Positions 54,057-64,000 of a stretch of DNA of 64,000 nucleotides are shown one piece after another; positions within the stretch are counted from its first letter, which is position 1; every line of letters begins with the position of its first letter. Position numbers and translations under genes: made by a program. The notes beneath the pieces were generated by a model that worked only from the letters and a program-made list of their open reading frames with translations, was not told the DNA's origin and did not search any database. The DNA is from Cloeon dipterum (taxonomy: Eukaryota > Arthropoda > Insecta > Ephemeroptera > Baetidae), in the NCBI RefSeq assembly GCF_949628265.1, contig NC_088786.1:28293681-28357680 (forward strand). The letters are read 5' to 3'.

Positions 54057-57000
54057 TCAGTACCACCATTGCCGCTGGCCGCTGATGCTGGCTTTCGTGG
54101 CCTGCGTGCCTCCGGGCGTACTCGTCCGCCGCTGAAAAAGGAAAATCTGAATTGAGGCGCCGCTTAAGGAACGACAGAGAGTGTGTGGGAAATAAAAGAG
54201 AGCGTGGCAGTGCAGAAACAAACTCTACAAGCAAATCAATAAGGGAAGCAACAAACAGCCACAATCAGACGCCGGCAATAAATACCGTGGGAGGCGCAGC
54301 ACGCGGTGCTCTGCACATTATATTTAGTTTTTGCTTCTCGTTCTCGACTCGGTCTGCCTTTATTTCTAGCAAGAACCTCAAAATCGATCGTGTTATCGTC
54401 GTGACAGTAATTTTGTGCGAGAGAGCAAATGGCTACTGACATGTTCTAAAGTGCAAAAAGGGGTGAGATTGAAAAGTTGTACCTGCACCGATCTCAGATA
54501 AAACCCATGCGGCACGTCAGCTGCAATCGACACACAGTATAAATCAAAACATTTTACTCGTGGCTCCTGTCCTCGCAATAAGTAAAGCGATTGAGTCTCA
54601 CCAGTTTTGGTTTGTCTTGGCCTGACTGGGACTGTGAGGTAGTGGAGGAGTGCGCGAGGCCCGATGACACCGTCTTGGAAGCCGGCATCAGGCACTTATT
54701 GTTGCTCGAGGCAGCGGCGGCGGCGCTGACGCTGCTTAAAATCGGCAACGATGACTTGCGTTCCATCTTTTTTGCCGTCGTTTTAGAACAATTTTCACCA
54801 CCTGCCCCCATCCCCGATGGGGCCAAGTTGGACGAGGAGTCTTTCTTCTGCAGGGAATTCCTCCTAGCCTCGGCTAAAATCAGGCGGAAAAAATTAGTGC
54901 GGAACTGATTGCAAGCAATTTTGAGCATAATAAAGTCTAGTTTATTTTGTTCTACGTATTTTCATCGATTCAATAGTTCATTTTTATTTATAAAATGCAA
55001 TAATAATTTTCAAATATATTTATGCAACCGGCCTAACTTTAGTGTCAAGAAATTGCCTACTTATTCCGATAAAATAAGGTTTTTTACCTGTCGAATAGCT
55101 GGCGAGAGAAGCTTGGGTGGCCGGCCTGGGTCTGCTGGCCACCTGCTTTGGCTCTGTGGCCGTCGGCCTGAGCTGGTTTTTCGAAGCGTTGCTCTGCTGC
55201 TGCGGCGTTTGGTGTTGCCTTCGAGATCTGGACGCGTGGTGACGGCTTCCGCTGGCCGCTGAAGGTGCGACGGCCAACTCGTAGAGCTTGCTGCGGTACT
55301 CGTCCACCGAAAGCATCACGTTGTCGTTCAACGGCGGCGTTACTGGATTGCACAACACGGGCTCAGAGTCGATCGCGTGGAACCTGATGCGAGCGTGTCA
55401 AGTAGAAATTATACGCTTTCTCGTGAGAAAATACAAATGTACTTTGAACCAAATTACTCTTGATCTAGACAAATGTTGAAACGAAACCAATTGTAGTGGA
55501 TAATTTTTTTTAATTTTAATTTAGTTTTAATAATTTCACTTGCTTTGCAACGTAGTCGTGTTTCAGGGCCTCCGCGGCGGTCAGTCTCTTGAGCGGATTT
55601 AGAACGATCAGCTTTTTGACGAGATCGACAGCATCAGAGGGTGCCTCGCGCAGAATCTCGTCCAGGGTGGCGTGTTTGCCTGGTGGCTTCTGCGAAAACA
55701 GCTTGCTGCCGTACGTGCCGGCGAAGATCTTCATGTCTGTACCCGTGTCAAAACACTTTCCGAATTAGAAATATATAAGGGTTGCTTGAGATCCGCGGTA
55801 CCTTCTTTGGTGGGTGGCGGCAACGTCTGCGAGATGAGCTGCAGCTGCTGGATGCTGCTCGGTCCAGGGAAGACAGGCTTCTCAAGCAGCATCTCGGCCA
55901 GGATACAGCCCAGGCTCCACATGTCGATGCCTTTCGTGTAACTATTAAAAAACGAGTCAGTCCTGAGAGTAAAATAGCAAAATAATAATTTCAACGCTGA
56001 CTCTGAGAGAAGCAATTAAATTCTGCAGAACTTAATCCGTGTAAAAGCTTCAAAGAGTTAAAGTTGATCAATTTTCAAAATGAAAAAAAAGGGAAATTCA
56101 AGTCATACCAGGTGGAGCCGACGAGGATCTCGGGAGCCCGGTACCAGCGCGTGGCCACGTAATCCGTCAGGTCACCATGACCTACCGGCGTGTCAGACAA
56201 CTGGCTCAAGGAGCGCGCCAAGCCAAAATCAGCAATTTTGCACGTGCAGTTCGTGTCAATGAGAATGTTTGACGGCTGCGGAAGATCTCGTTAAATCGAC
56301 TCTTTTGGGGGGTTTTAAGGGTACCTTTTGGTCGCGGTGGATTACGTTGCCTGAATGAAGAAAGAGAGTGGCTTTGAGCAGCTGGTACATGATGTATCTT
56401 TTGTGCACGTCTTTCAGAATGTCTTTACTCAGAATTACCCTGTGCAGGTCCGTGTCTTTGATAAGAACCATTAAATTAATATTTTATTAACAGTCAAGGT
56501 TAAATAACAGTATACCCATGTATTCGAAAACGAGGTAAATATCTTTATAGTTGAGGGCCGAGTGGACGCCGAGCAGGCGGATGACGTTGGGGTGACCGGA
56601 AAATGCTTTCAGGAACATTATCTCGCGGTAAGTGCGCTGCGCGTCCGTCTGGTTGGTGAACGCGTCAAAGATTTTTTTGAGCGCCACAACTTTCTTGCTC
56701 TTTCGCTCGCAAGCCTTCCACACAATTCCATAGGCCTTCAATCACGAAAAATATTTGTTTAAAGAAATCAGGTATCCTATAAACTTCTTTTTCTAAATAT
56801 CACCCTGGTTGTGGTTTCAAGTTTCAACGCAATGTAAATTTAACACGTTTGATTTTGCACGAAAGCACGCGATCGAGCGTATATAAGATTGCAGTTTAGA
56901 GTGCAAAAGTAATTGGATTGTGAATTGCATCTCATGACTAGAAGTTTTTTCCATTTACTTTCCCGTGTTTTGGCGCAAACTTTTAAGGAAAAATCGTTAA

Positions 57001-57391
57001 ATAAAGTTTCAAAAATCTTTTTTATTTAAACTGAAGAATGAAACTTCAGTGATTATTAGGAGAAAAGTTTAACTTTTTAAAGACTTTTACTTTACAAAAT
57101 GCCACATGGCCCCATTCATATTATAATTTTGTTATTTATTCATAAACAACCTCAGGTAACCTAGCACTAAATACACTTTTGTGATAGCTACAATTGAAAC
57201 TTAGATTTAAAATACCAAACAAATATTTTAAAAGGTGAAATCATATCTAGATACGAAGTCCGATCATCAACTGTCCCGAAAATATTTGCGGACGTAAGAA
57301 CACTCACCCCTTTGCCAATTCGTTTCTTGATTTCATACTTCTTAATAATGAAGTCGTCGAGCTCGAGGGTTTGCGGCTCTCCGCTGGTCAT
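54057..57391 (-). CDS. MAPK15: Atypical MAP kinase MAPK15 (ERK7/ERK8)
   Basis: Serine/threonine kinase. Exons: 57308-57391, 56516-56735, 56325-56455, 56109-56275, 55802-55941, 55544-55736, 55088-55383, 54602-54873 and 54057-54131, about 525 residues; an alternative model reads exon 8 through to a stop at 54554 (516 residues). The glycine loop GKGAYGIVWK, VALKK lysine, HRDQKPSNIL (the Gln is typical of MAPK15), DFGLAR and [12 protein letters not shown] are present. The activation motif is TDY where human MAPK15 has TEY. The intron after exon 6 is GC-AG (AA|GCAAGT...CAG|G), required to give [13 protein letters not shown] long basic, serine-rich tail follows the kinase domain, as expected. The family acts in ciliogenesis, secretion and autophagy. 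Confidence 0.9.
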
Positions 57392-59324
57392 GTTTCTTCT
57401 CGCGAGTGTGAGAGTCGCAGCTTCCGGCCGGCAACAATGCTCCCGCGGATCACATTGTCGGGCCCAGCCAACGATCAGCTCCCAACAATCAGGATCCACG
57501 GCCTGCTGTTCTCTCCGCCGGCCACGCGATTGTTGTGCCTGCACCTGCACCCTTCAGCACTGCCAGCAGTTTTGGCACCGCCGTCGCCTAGGCAACGCGC
57601 GCCTCCACCGTCCACCGGCACTCGGCCGCAGCCACCCCCACCCCAAATCCACCCCTGGCAGAAAACTTTTTATTTGGCCAGATAGTGGCAGAATTAGGTG
57701 CATTCTCACACGCCCGACCGTTTGATCAAACATCCGGCAAAACCATGACGACATGATGAGCGAGAAGCCAGACGAAGCCACATGCTTGTGGTCCCTTATT
57801 TTTTCGCACCTATATGTACGTGCAACTGCACTTTCGTGTTTTGCTGGAATTGGCTTGGTCGGAAGGTCGAAATGAAAGTAGCTTGCGTTCGTGTCTGCTA
57901 TAGTCAGGGGTGGCGACACACACCGCTTTTTATTGAGTGCGCTACATGGGTGTAACAGAGAAATACTGCGCCGCAACAAACAGATCATGATCACCAGCAA
58001 AATAAAAGTTACAATAATTATGTACATTTTTACATATACAAATAAGAGAAAAACTAGAGCAGATGCGATAACAAATAAAAACAGTCACGTTTTTTTGCTT
58101 ATTAGTGTTAATGCAACATAAAAAATAGCGCAGTAACTATTTCAGATTTCTGAGGGTGTGTATATTTTAACGTGAGACATTAGAAAATAATAATTTTCCA
58201 AGACTTGATCTTCTCCTCCGGTTATATTAAATTTGAGTTCATGATTTTTTCCACAACCTGCGAAATTGAAATTAAGTAACAAATCCAGTTCACGTGCGCA
58301 AACTCCTTTACAAAGGAGAGGTACGAGAAGTAAAATGAGCAGAGTTGGAAATTCTAAGCATGATGCGGTGACACAGAAATTTTACTTAATAACATCCTTA
58401 AAATGAGTCTTGTTTTTATCCTAAAATTACTGTCAGGGCTGCAAATGCTGATACTGATAGGGTGTCATTACACTATACAGTGAGAAACACTGACTGCGAA
58501 AGGGAAACGGGGACTTTTTAAAAATGCTTCTTTAAAACACATTCAGCTTACCTAGGGCGGAATTTACCATACAATCTCTCTTCCCCTAGGCAAAGTTTTA
58601 AAATTTTGACTCAAGCAGCTTGAGAGAGATTAAAAGCCTCGTAACTATGCTTTCACTGAATTAATTGTAAGTACCATTTTCCTTGACGAGGAATACAGTT
58701 TTAAAACACTTTAAAAACGTCCTGTTTTTAGCTTGGTTGATAAAAACATCCTAGGAATCCGACTTGCGTAGGTTAAATTTGGAGTGTTTTTCATTGAACT
58801 CGGCATTTCAGTATTAGCCATTATGGGAATGTGGTCAGAACAACTTTCATTACTATCGATGTACATCAATCAGGATGAAAAGAAACAAAGCCTAGAAAAG
58901 TGGAATGAATATATCCGGGGTAGTCTACGCTCTGCTTGGACATCAGGAACAACAACTGAGTGAAAGGGAAAAAACTACACCTTCCTGTTAATATTCTTCT
59001 AATTCCACCCACAATCTACTTTCACTGGTCTCTCAGCTCTTTTTAGATTAAGATTTCGACTAAGATTACATTTTGTTGCAACTTTTAAATAATTTTGCTT
59101 GCACTTCATCACGAGAGTATCACACGGCAGTTTATACACTGCACGCTGCAGCAATTACATGATTTTTTCTGTTCCAAAGAGCGCGTGTCAGCATTAGTGA
59201 ATGAGTAAGTGACTAGATGTCTCAGGACTCCACCTGCTGCCTTCACCTCTTCTTCCGGTTCCCTTGGCCGCTTTCCGTTTTTTGTCAAATTAGCTGGCAG
59301 TGGGTTGTCTGAGCAATGGAACTG
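57392..59324. other. MAPK15 promoter region and spacer
   Basis: GC- and CpG-rich from 57392 to about 57800, probably the MAPK15 5' UTR and promoter; AT-rich beyond that. A GC-rich segment from about 59220 leads into the proposed downstream exon of the FAM110-like gene. No independent gene is supported. Confidence 0.5.
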
Positions 59325-59410
59325 CTAGCCTGCAGCCCCCATTACGGTCACCGTAGAGGAAGCGACGAGATCGGGCAGGGGCGGCACCAGCAGGATGAAT
59401 TTATTGGACT
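59325..59410 (-). other. Candidate downstream exon of the FAM110-like gene (3' UTR or readthrough)
   Basis: On the minus strand a decent acceptor, TTACTGTTCACAG|AG, at 59410 pairs with a strong donor, ACCAAG|GTGAGAC, at 59860. The FAM110 frame continued past its TGA (59909-59911) runs 16 codons to that donor and, in correct phase, 28 more codons here (ESNKFILLVPPLPDL...) to TAG at 59325-59327. It is either a spliced 3' UTR or a readthrough extension. The splice pair is inferred, not shown by transcripts. Confidence 0.45.
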
Positions 59411-59908
59411 CTGTGAACAGTAATATTTTCACTGTTATTTGGGTTATAAGTTTCAGTAACTAGTTATCCTTTTTCATCATTAGATGTAAATTTTTATGCA
59501 TTATTTATGACTTGTTAAATTTATTGAACAATTTAATAGATATAAGATTTAAAAATGAAAAAAACAAACACCCAAGATATTACAAGAGAAAATCTTATTT
59601 ATAATACTGCGTTTTAAAAACTCTCTTTATGGTGAATTTAACTAAAAAATTTTTACAAAATTTTAATAAAGAATCTGAGCCTCTTAGCAAATCTAAATTT
59701 TTAAATTGGTTACCCTTTCACATCACAGTCAATATTAATACTAAAATATTCGGTTAGTTATGACGATTGGTTTCATTGTCGACATGAAATTTGTTCATTT
59801 TTCTCAGAAAACATTACAGGCATTGAACGTGGTGTAATAAAACTCTAGCAATGTCTCACCTTGGTCTTGTCGCGGGCTTGTTGGCGAACGAGAGGTTACA
59901 GAAAGGCG

Positions 59909-62900
59909 TCAGCTGAGAGCCGCCTTGCGACAGTTGCACAGCCACTTGATGATGCGTGCGTTGCGCTCCACGATGGATGGCTGCTCACCCATCTTGCCAC
60001 CTCCAGGGCCAACGGCCACTTCCTCCTCAACAGAAGATGAAGCAAAGGCCCCCGTTCCACCACCAGGCCAAGAATCCACCGAGCTGACTGATCCAAAGAA
60101 GATGGACGACTCTTGCGAGCTGCGGCGCGTCAAGTTCCGGAAAACGTGTTCCTCCAGGCCCAGATTCTCAAAAAAGTGCTCCACCTGAGAAAAGAAGAAT
60201 TAAATACATGATTAAAATTAACAACGAATGCTAGATAGTATTCATGCCAGGAAAATACTCTTTGACAAATTTTCAAAAATACTTGAGGTTATAACGACTG
60301 ATACATTGCAAGTAAAGAGGACTGCTGGTGTAACAATAAAAAAATTCAGCTTCATGAGCATTAAATTTTAAAAAATATGTAGCAGTAAAGAATTTCTAGA
60401 GAATTAAGTAAAATACAAACCTCGACAGTGGTCTTCAATGGTTGATCGTCGAGCTCCGTTCTTGGGATAGGGGCGAGGAAGGCCGCCGACCGCGAGTATC
60501 TGTGGCTGATGTCCGATTTGGAGCGGAGGACAGGCCGCGGACGGCGCGATAGCGAGTCGTCTGTGTCGGGTGAAAGAAGCTCATCGCGCTCACCCTCGTC
60601 CTCTTCCTGCTGCTCGCGGCCGTTGACCTGGGAAATGGCCTCAGCGCGCGACGAAGAGGCAGAGGACCGTGCCCGGCTCTCACAGCATTTGCAGCTGCTT
60701 GGCGACCGGCTGACGTAGTCGCTTGTCGCCCTGCTACCCGCGTAGTAACACCTGAAAAGTACACCAATGAACCTTCCATGATAATGAACTAGGATCAGGG
60801 CCGCATTTAACAGCAAAATTCATGAATCATCATATTTATCTTTGGTCGCTGCTACGGGTAGAAAACGGATATATTCGTAATATGTAACATCATGACAAGA
60901 CAAACCGAGTATTTACTTGGAAAATGAATTAAAACTATTGTTTAATAAAAAATACTAATGTTTTTTTTTATTTTGTTGACGTACCTCTTGCTACTAGATC
61001 CAGTGCTGGCATTGTCGTCAGGCGTGCTGCCAACAGCGGCGCCAGGGCTGAGGTCTGGCAGCGACTTGTGCGTGGCCGCTGGGCTGAGGAAACAGTGTCC
61101 TGCTGCCGATGGCGTCGAGTGCCGGCTGCTCACCGGAAACCCTTTCTCGCCACCCACCTGCAACCATACCATACCGTTGAGAGGTCACGTACACAACACA
61201 GGCATTAAACTTTGCTTTCGGTTCATAAAAAGGTCAACAATCGATTAACCGTCCTTGATTAAAGCGTTTGATCTTTTAAAACGAAGGGCAGGTGGTGCAA
61301 ATCTTTTGTGACACAGACCTTGCCATTTCTAATCATCAATCTCCTTGAGTTGGTATTTAAACCTCTAGTTGAAAAGGGTAACAAACAAAATCATTCGGCC
61401 AACGAAGAAAAATGTTTACTGGCGTGATTAAAAACCAGATTAAAGATTAAATTCAAATTTTACTAGTTCGCGTAAGAAATTAAATAATGATACCTCGACC
61501 AATTAAGACTGATGTATAAAATAATGTTTGTGAACCCGGTATTTTAAAATTTAATTAAATTAAGCAGAGATATGATTGACAAACCAGTGTTACATGTTAC
61601 ATTTGATTCTGTTATTTGTATCTCTGTACAATTTATTTATTTATTTTACTCCTGACCGTACAAGCAAAAAATCCAGTTCCAATTTGTTATTTAATGTCAT
61701 ACAAATGTACTGGGACGCATTATGTGCAATTTAAAGATAAATTCCATTCCAACTATACCGATTTTGATTCAAAGGCGGAGGAATCATCGTCCTGCAGCCA
61801 GATTTCGTCTTCGTCATCGTCGTGAGAGTGTCGGCTGCGGAGGAGACTGCTGGTGGGGTGGTCATCTTCGCTCAACCTTCGGTACGTGTTGTCACGGTCC
61901 AGCGACGGCTGCGACAACAGCTGCCGCAGTCGCATCTGCACGTCTGGCCCGTTGGCTACTGGCCTTCGACCGCCTGTCAGCACCAGCGTGCGTGCCCTCG
62001 GCCGTCCAGGCGCGATCCGCGGTGACTTGGGCGGCAGCGGGGGTGGCGACTGGGAACAAGAACGTTCCGGCAGCCTTGGCGGCGTGTTCTCCAAAAATGC
62101 AGCCTGCAACCATGTTGACACAGTTTAATTTCTTACAAAGTGAGAGTGATTGAAATTTTTTGTTTACCAAACAACAACTAAAAAATCATTTTGGTGGATG
62201 TTATGAACGGTAAAAAAATATTGACACTTGTCCATATATGCGTCACGTGAATGGTGCCACAAAGAGTGCATTATGTTTATTTTCTCACCTTGTCGAGGGA
62301 GACGGTGCGTTGATGGTGCTGATGACTGGCTTTTTGTCTCGGGGGCAGGGGCGCAGAGCGAAGGTGACCACCGTGCACGCCAGCACGTAACACCTGCTTG
62401 GCGTCGAGCACGTGCTCCGACTTAACATAGTACGCCTTCGACTCCTGAAGCAGCTCCACGGCACTCTTCCGTTTGTTGCTTCCGCAGTTGGTATTGTTGT
62501 TGTTGTTGCTGTTGACGAGGTTGTTGTTGCCCAACCCGTTGCTCAACACTGACACACCAAAAAAGGAATAATCAAATATATGTATTTTACCTTTGACGTT
62601 ACAGAAGAGTCAAAGGTGCTGCCAAGCAGCCCATTCGGGATTCTGTGATAAGGATAGTTTATTTCAACCGCTGTGAAAGGGAAACATTTTATCCTAATGT
62701 GACATACATTAAGTCAAGGGTCTGCCTCCGGAGGAATGAATACAGGTTAGGAGATTTCTCACTTCCCAATTAAGTTGCTCAATGCAGAGCCGATAGGAAA
62801 GGGTTAGAATTTCACCATTATGTACTCAATAAATTCAGATTTTTAAAAACAAAAATATACTCATTGCATCAGAACGTTACAAATCCATGCAAACTAGAGG

Positions 62901-63218
62901 TGAGTTATCGGAAGGTGCTTTTTCAATTACCAATAATGGTCAGTTACAATTTTCGGATACTAAACGCGTGACAACGTTTATGTATAATTAACGAAAAAAT
63001 ATTGTCTCACCTGCATTGTTGGCACTGATCGGCCTGTGGTGTTGCGGGTGTTTGGCCTGTGGCAGTTGCGACGGCCGCCGCACCTCAGGCCAAATAAAAT
63101 GCTTGGGAGGCGACTTGGCGCCCGCAGCGAACTGCGGCGGCGGCGAAACCATGATGAGATTCGACTGCGCCGCCGACAAAGGCGAGCAGCACACAGGCGG
63201 CGACAGGCGTCGCAGCAT
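59909..63218 (-). CDS. FAM110-family protein
   Basis: Predicted 530 residues in six coding exons: 63011-63218, 62289-62548, 61759-62103, 60985-61157, 60421-60751 and 59909-60184, all in agreeing phase. The N-terminal motif SAVELLQESKAYYVKSEHVL matches the conserved FAM110 block (SAVERLEADKAKYVKS-like), and the C-terminal IVERNARIIKWLCNC matches the conserved FAM110 end. The middle is low-complexity: an Asn run (NNNNN, near 62485-62530), proline-rich PPPLPPK SH3-type sites and serine-rich stretches. Vertebrate FAM110 proteins associate with centrosomes and microtubules and affect cell-cycle progression. The first ATG at 63218 is inside an exon that begins at 63273, so an upstream 5' exon exists. 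The stop is TGA followed by C, a leaky context. Confidence 0.78.
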
Positions 63219-64000
63219 GCCGCCGGCGCCGCCCAGCTCCACATCGGATAGAACGCCCGCCGCTCGCCATTCCCTGTGGGACAACAAACAAATAATCCAA
63301 TTAGCCAAAAGTGTGCCGACAAATGGAAATGGGCAAAAGGGGTTCGACGACCTGTGCAACCGGACAGATGCAAAACGCAGCTTCCTGTCGCGTGCAGGAG
63401 CTGTTTTGGTGCTTCCTCTCTCACCACAGGTTAACGCGTTTATTTCCGCCAGAGCTGATTTTGAGATTTGTAAACGATTGATTGCGTGGTCGGTGGTGCC
63501 ACAATTGTACTACAGTACACGTCTGAATTAATGTGAACTGACAACAAACATCACATTTATCTCGCTGCACAAGACAACATGTTTTTCGATAATTTCGACA
63601 CATATTTCCTCGACTTGTGTTGCAACCCAGCTAGCGAGCTTGAAAGGAGGCCAAAAGCCCCGGCCACGGTGACCCAGTGCCCCGCCAAGGGTGGCGAATG
63701 GGGATGATCTCCCTCTCTTTACGTATCTCGTTGTGTTCAGCTGGCGCCGGGAAAGCAGACATGCCTCCGCGCAAGTTTTCGCACGTGAATTACCGTGTGT
63801 CGTTTCCACTCGAGTGGGCACAAACAAGAATGCGAAAACTCTTTTCCACGAGGCTCGGGTTCATCATCCCAGCCTGCTTTTTTCTTTCTCTCTCCTCTCG
63901 CAGCTAGCTCATCTCAATGGGAAAAGACAGCCGCGGTGGGTCTGCTAGCCAGAGAAGCTAATTTCATGCTCTGGACAAGAGATGAAATTCGCTTATAATG
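63219..64000. other. 5' region of the FAM110-like gene
   Basis: 63219-63273 is the 5' part of the first coding exon; the acceptor (TTGTTGTCCCACAG) is at 63274 on the minus strand. Upstream DNA to the window end holds no recognisable exon and probably includes intron and, further out, the promoter. Confidence 0.5.

Noticed and set aside
54043-54264. 73-codon minus-strand frame as an independent small gene
   Set aside because: It overlaps the acceptor and alternative last exon of MAPK15, whose phase-matched junction explains this segment better.
1-64000. tRNA, rRNA, CRISPR arrays or complete transposons
   Set aside because: No cloverleaf with a T-loop GTTCGA-type core, no rRNA blocks, no spaced direct repeats and no transposase or reverse-transcriptase frames were seen by eye; a tRNAscan or RepeatMasker run could still find divergent copies.

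Overview
The window is nuclear DNA from an animal, most likely an arthropod and probably an insect outside Diptera. Genes are split by short GT-AG introns, there are no operons, and the proteins (NDUFA8, MEAK7, PSME3IP1, MAPK15, FAM110, a Cu-only SOD-repeat protein, an MBD4-type glycosylase) are animal families. The species call is inference. All exon boundaries were read by hand from splice signals and reading-phase agreement; no transcripts were seen.

Positions 1 to about 32,450 hold no gene I can support. The stretch alternates between AT-rich blocks and GC- and CpG-rich islands a few hundred bases long. It carries a long inverted repeat (5509-5655), simple repeats, and two minus-strand GC-rich segments ending in strong donor sites (14530 and 28708). 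Those two could be alternative first exons of a minus-strand gene whose body lies left of the window. It reads like intergenic or large-intron regulatory DNA.

Positions 32,800 to 64,000 are gene-dense. In order: MEAK7-like TLDc protein (minus), PSME3IP1/FAM192A (minus), NDUFA8 (plus, divergent from the previous gene over a 420-bp promoter), an 11-finger C2H2 protein with an AT-hook (plus, ten exons, every intron phase 0), a secreted protein with six SOD-like repeats (Rsod-like, plus), an MBD4-type DNA glycosylase overlapping a UPF0449 (C19orf25-like) gene (both minus), MAPK15/ERK7 (minus) and a FAM110-family protein (minus).

The genes are mostly unrelated in function. The most unusual points are: (1) the UPF0449 last exon and the first MBD4 exon are the same DNA read in two frames; (2) the FAM110 stop is TGA-C, and its frame stays open across a plausible 449-bp intron to a second stop 44 codons later, a candidate stop-codon readthrough; (3) only one of the six SOD repeats keeps all copper ligands; (4) MAPK15 has a GC-AG intron, a TDY activation motif and a candidate alternative C-terminus; (5) there are several clean hairpins in non-coding DNA.
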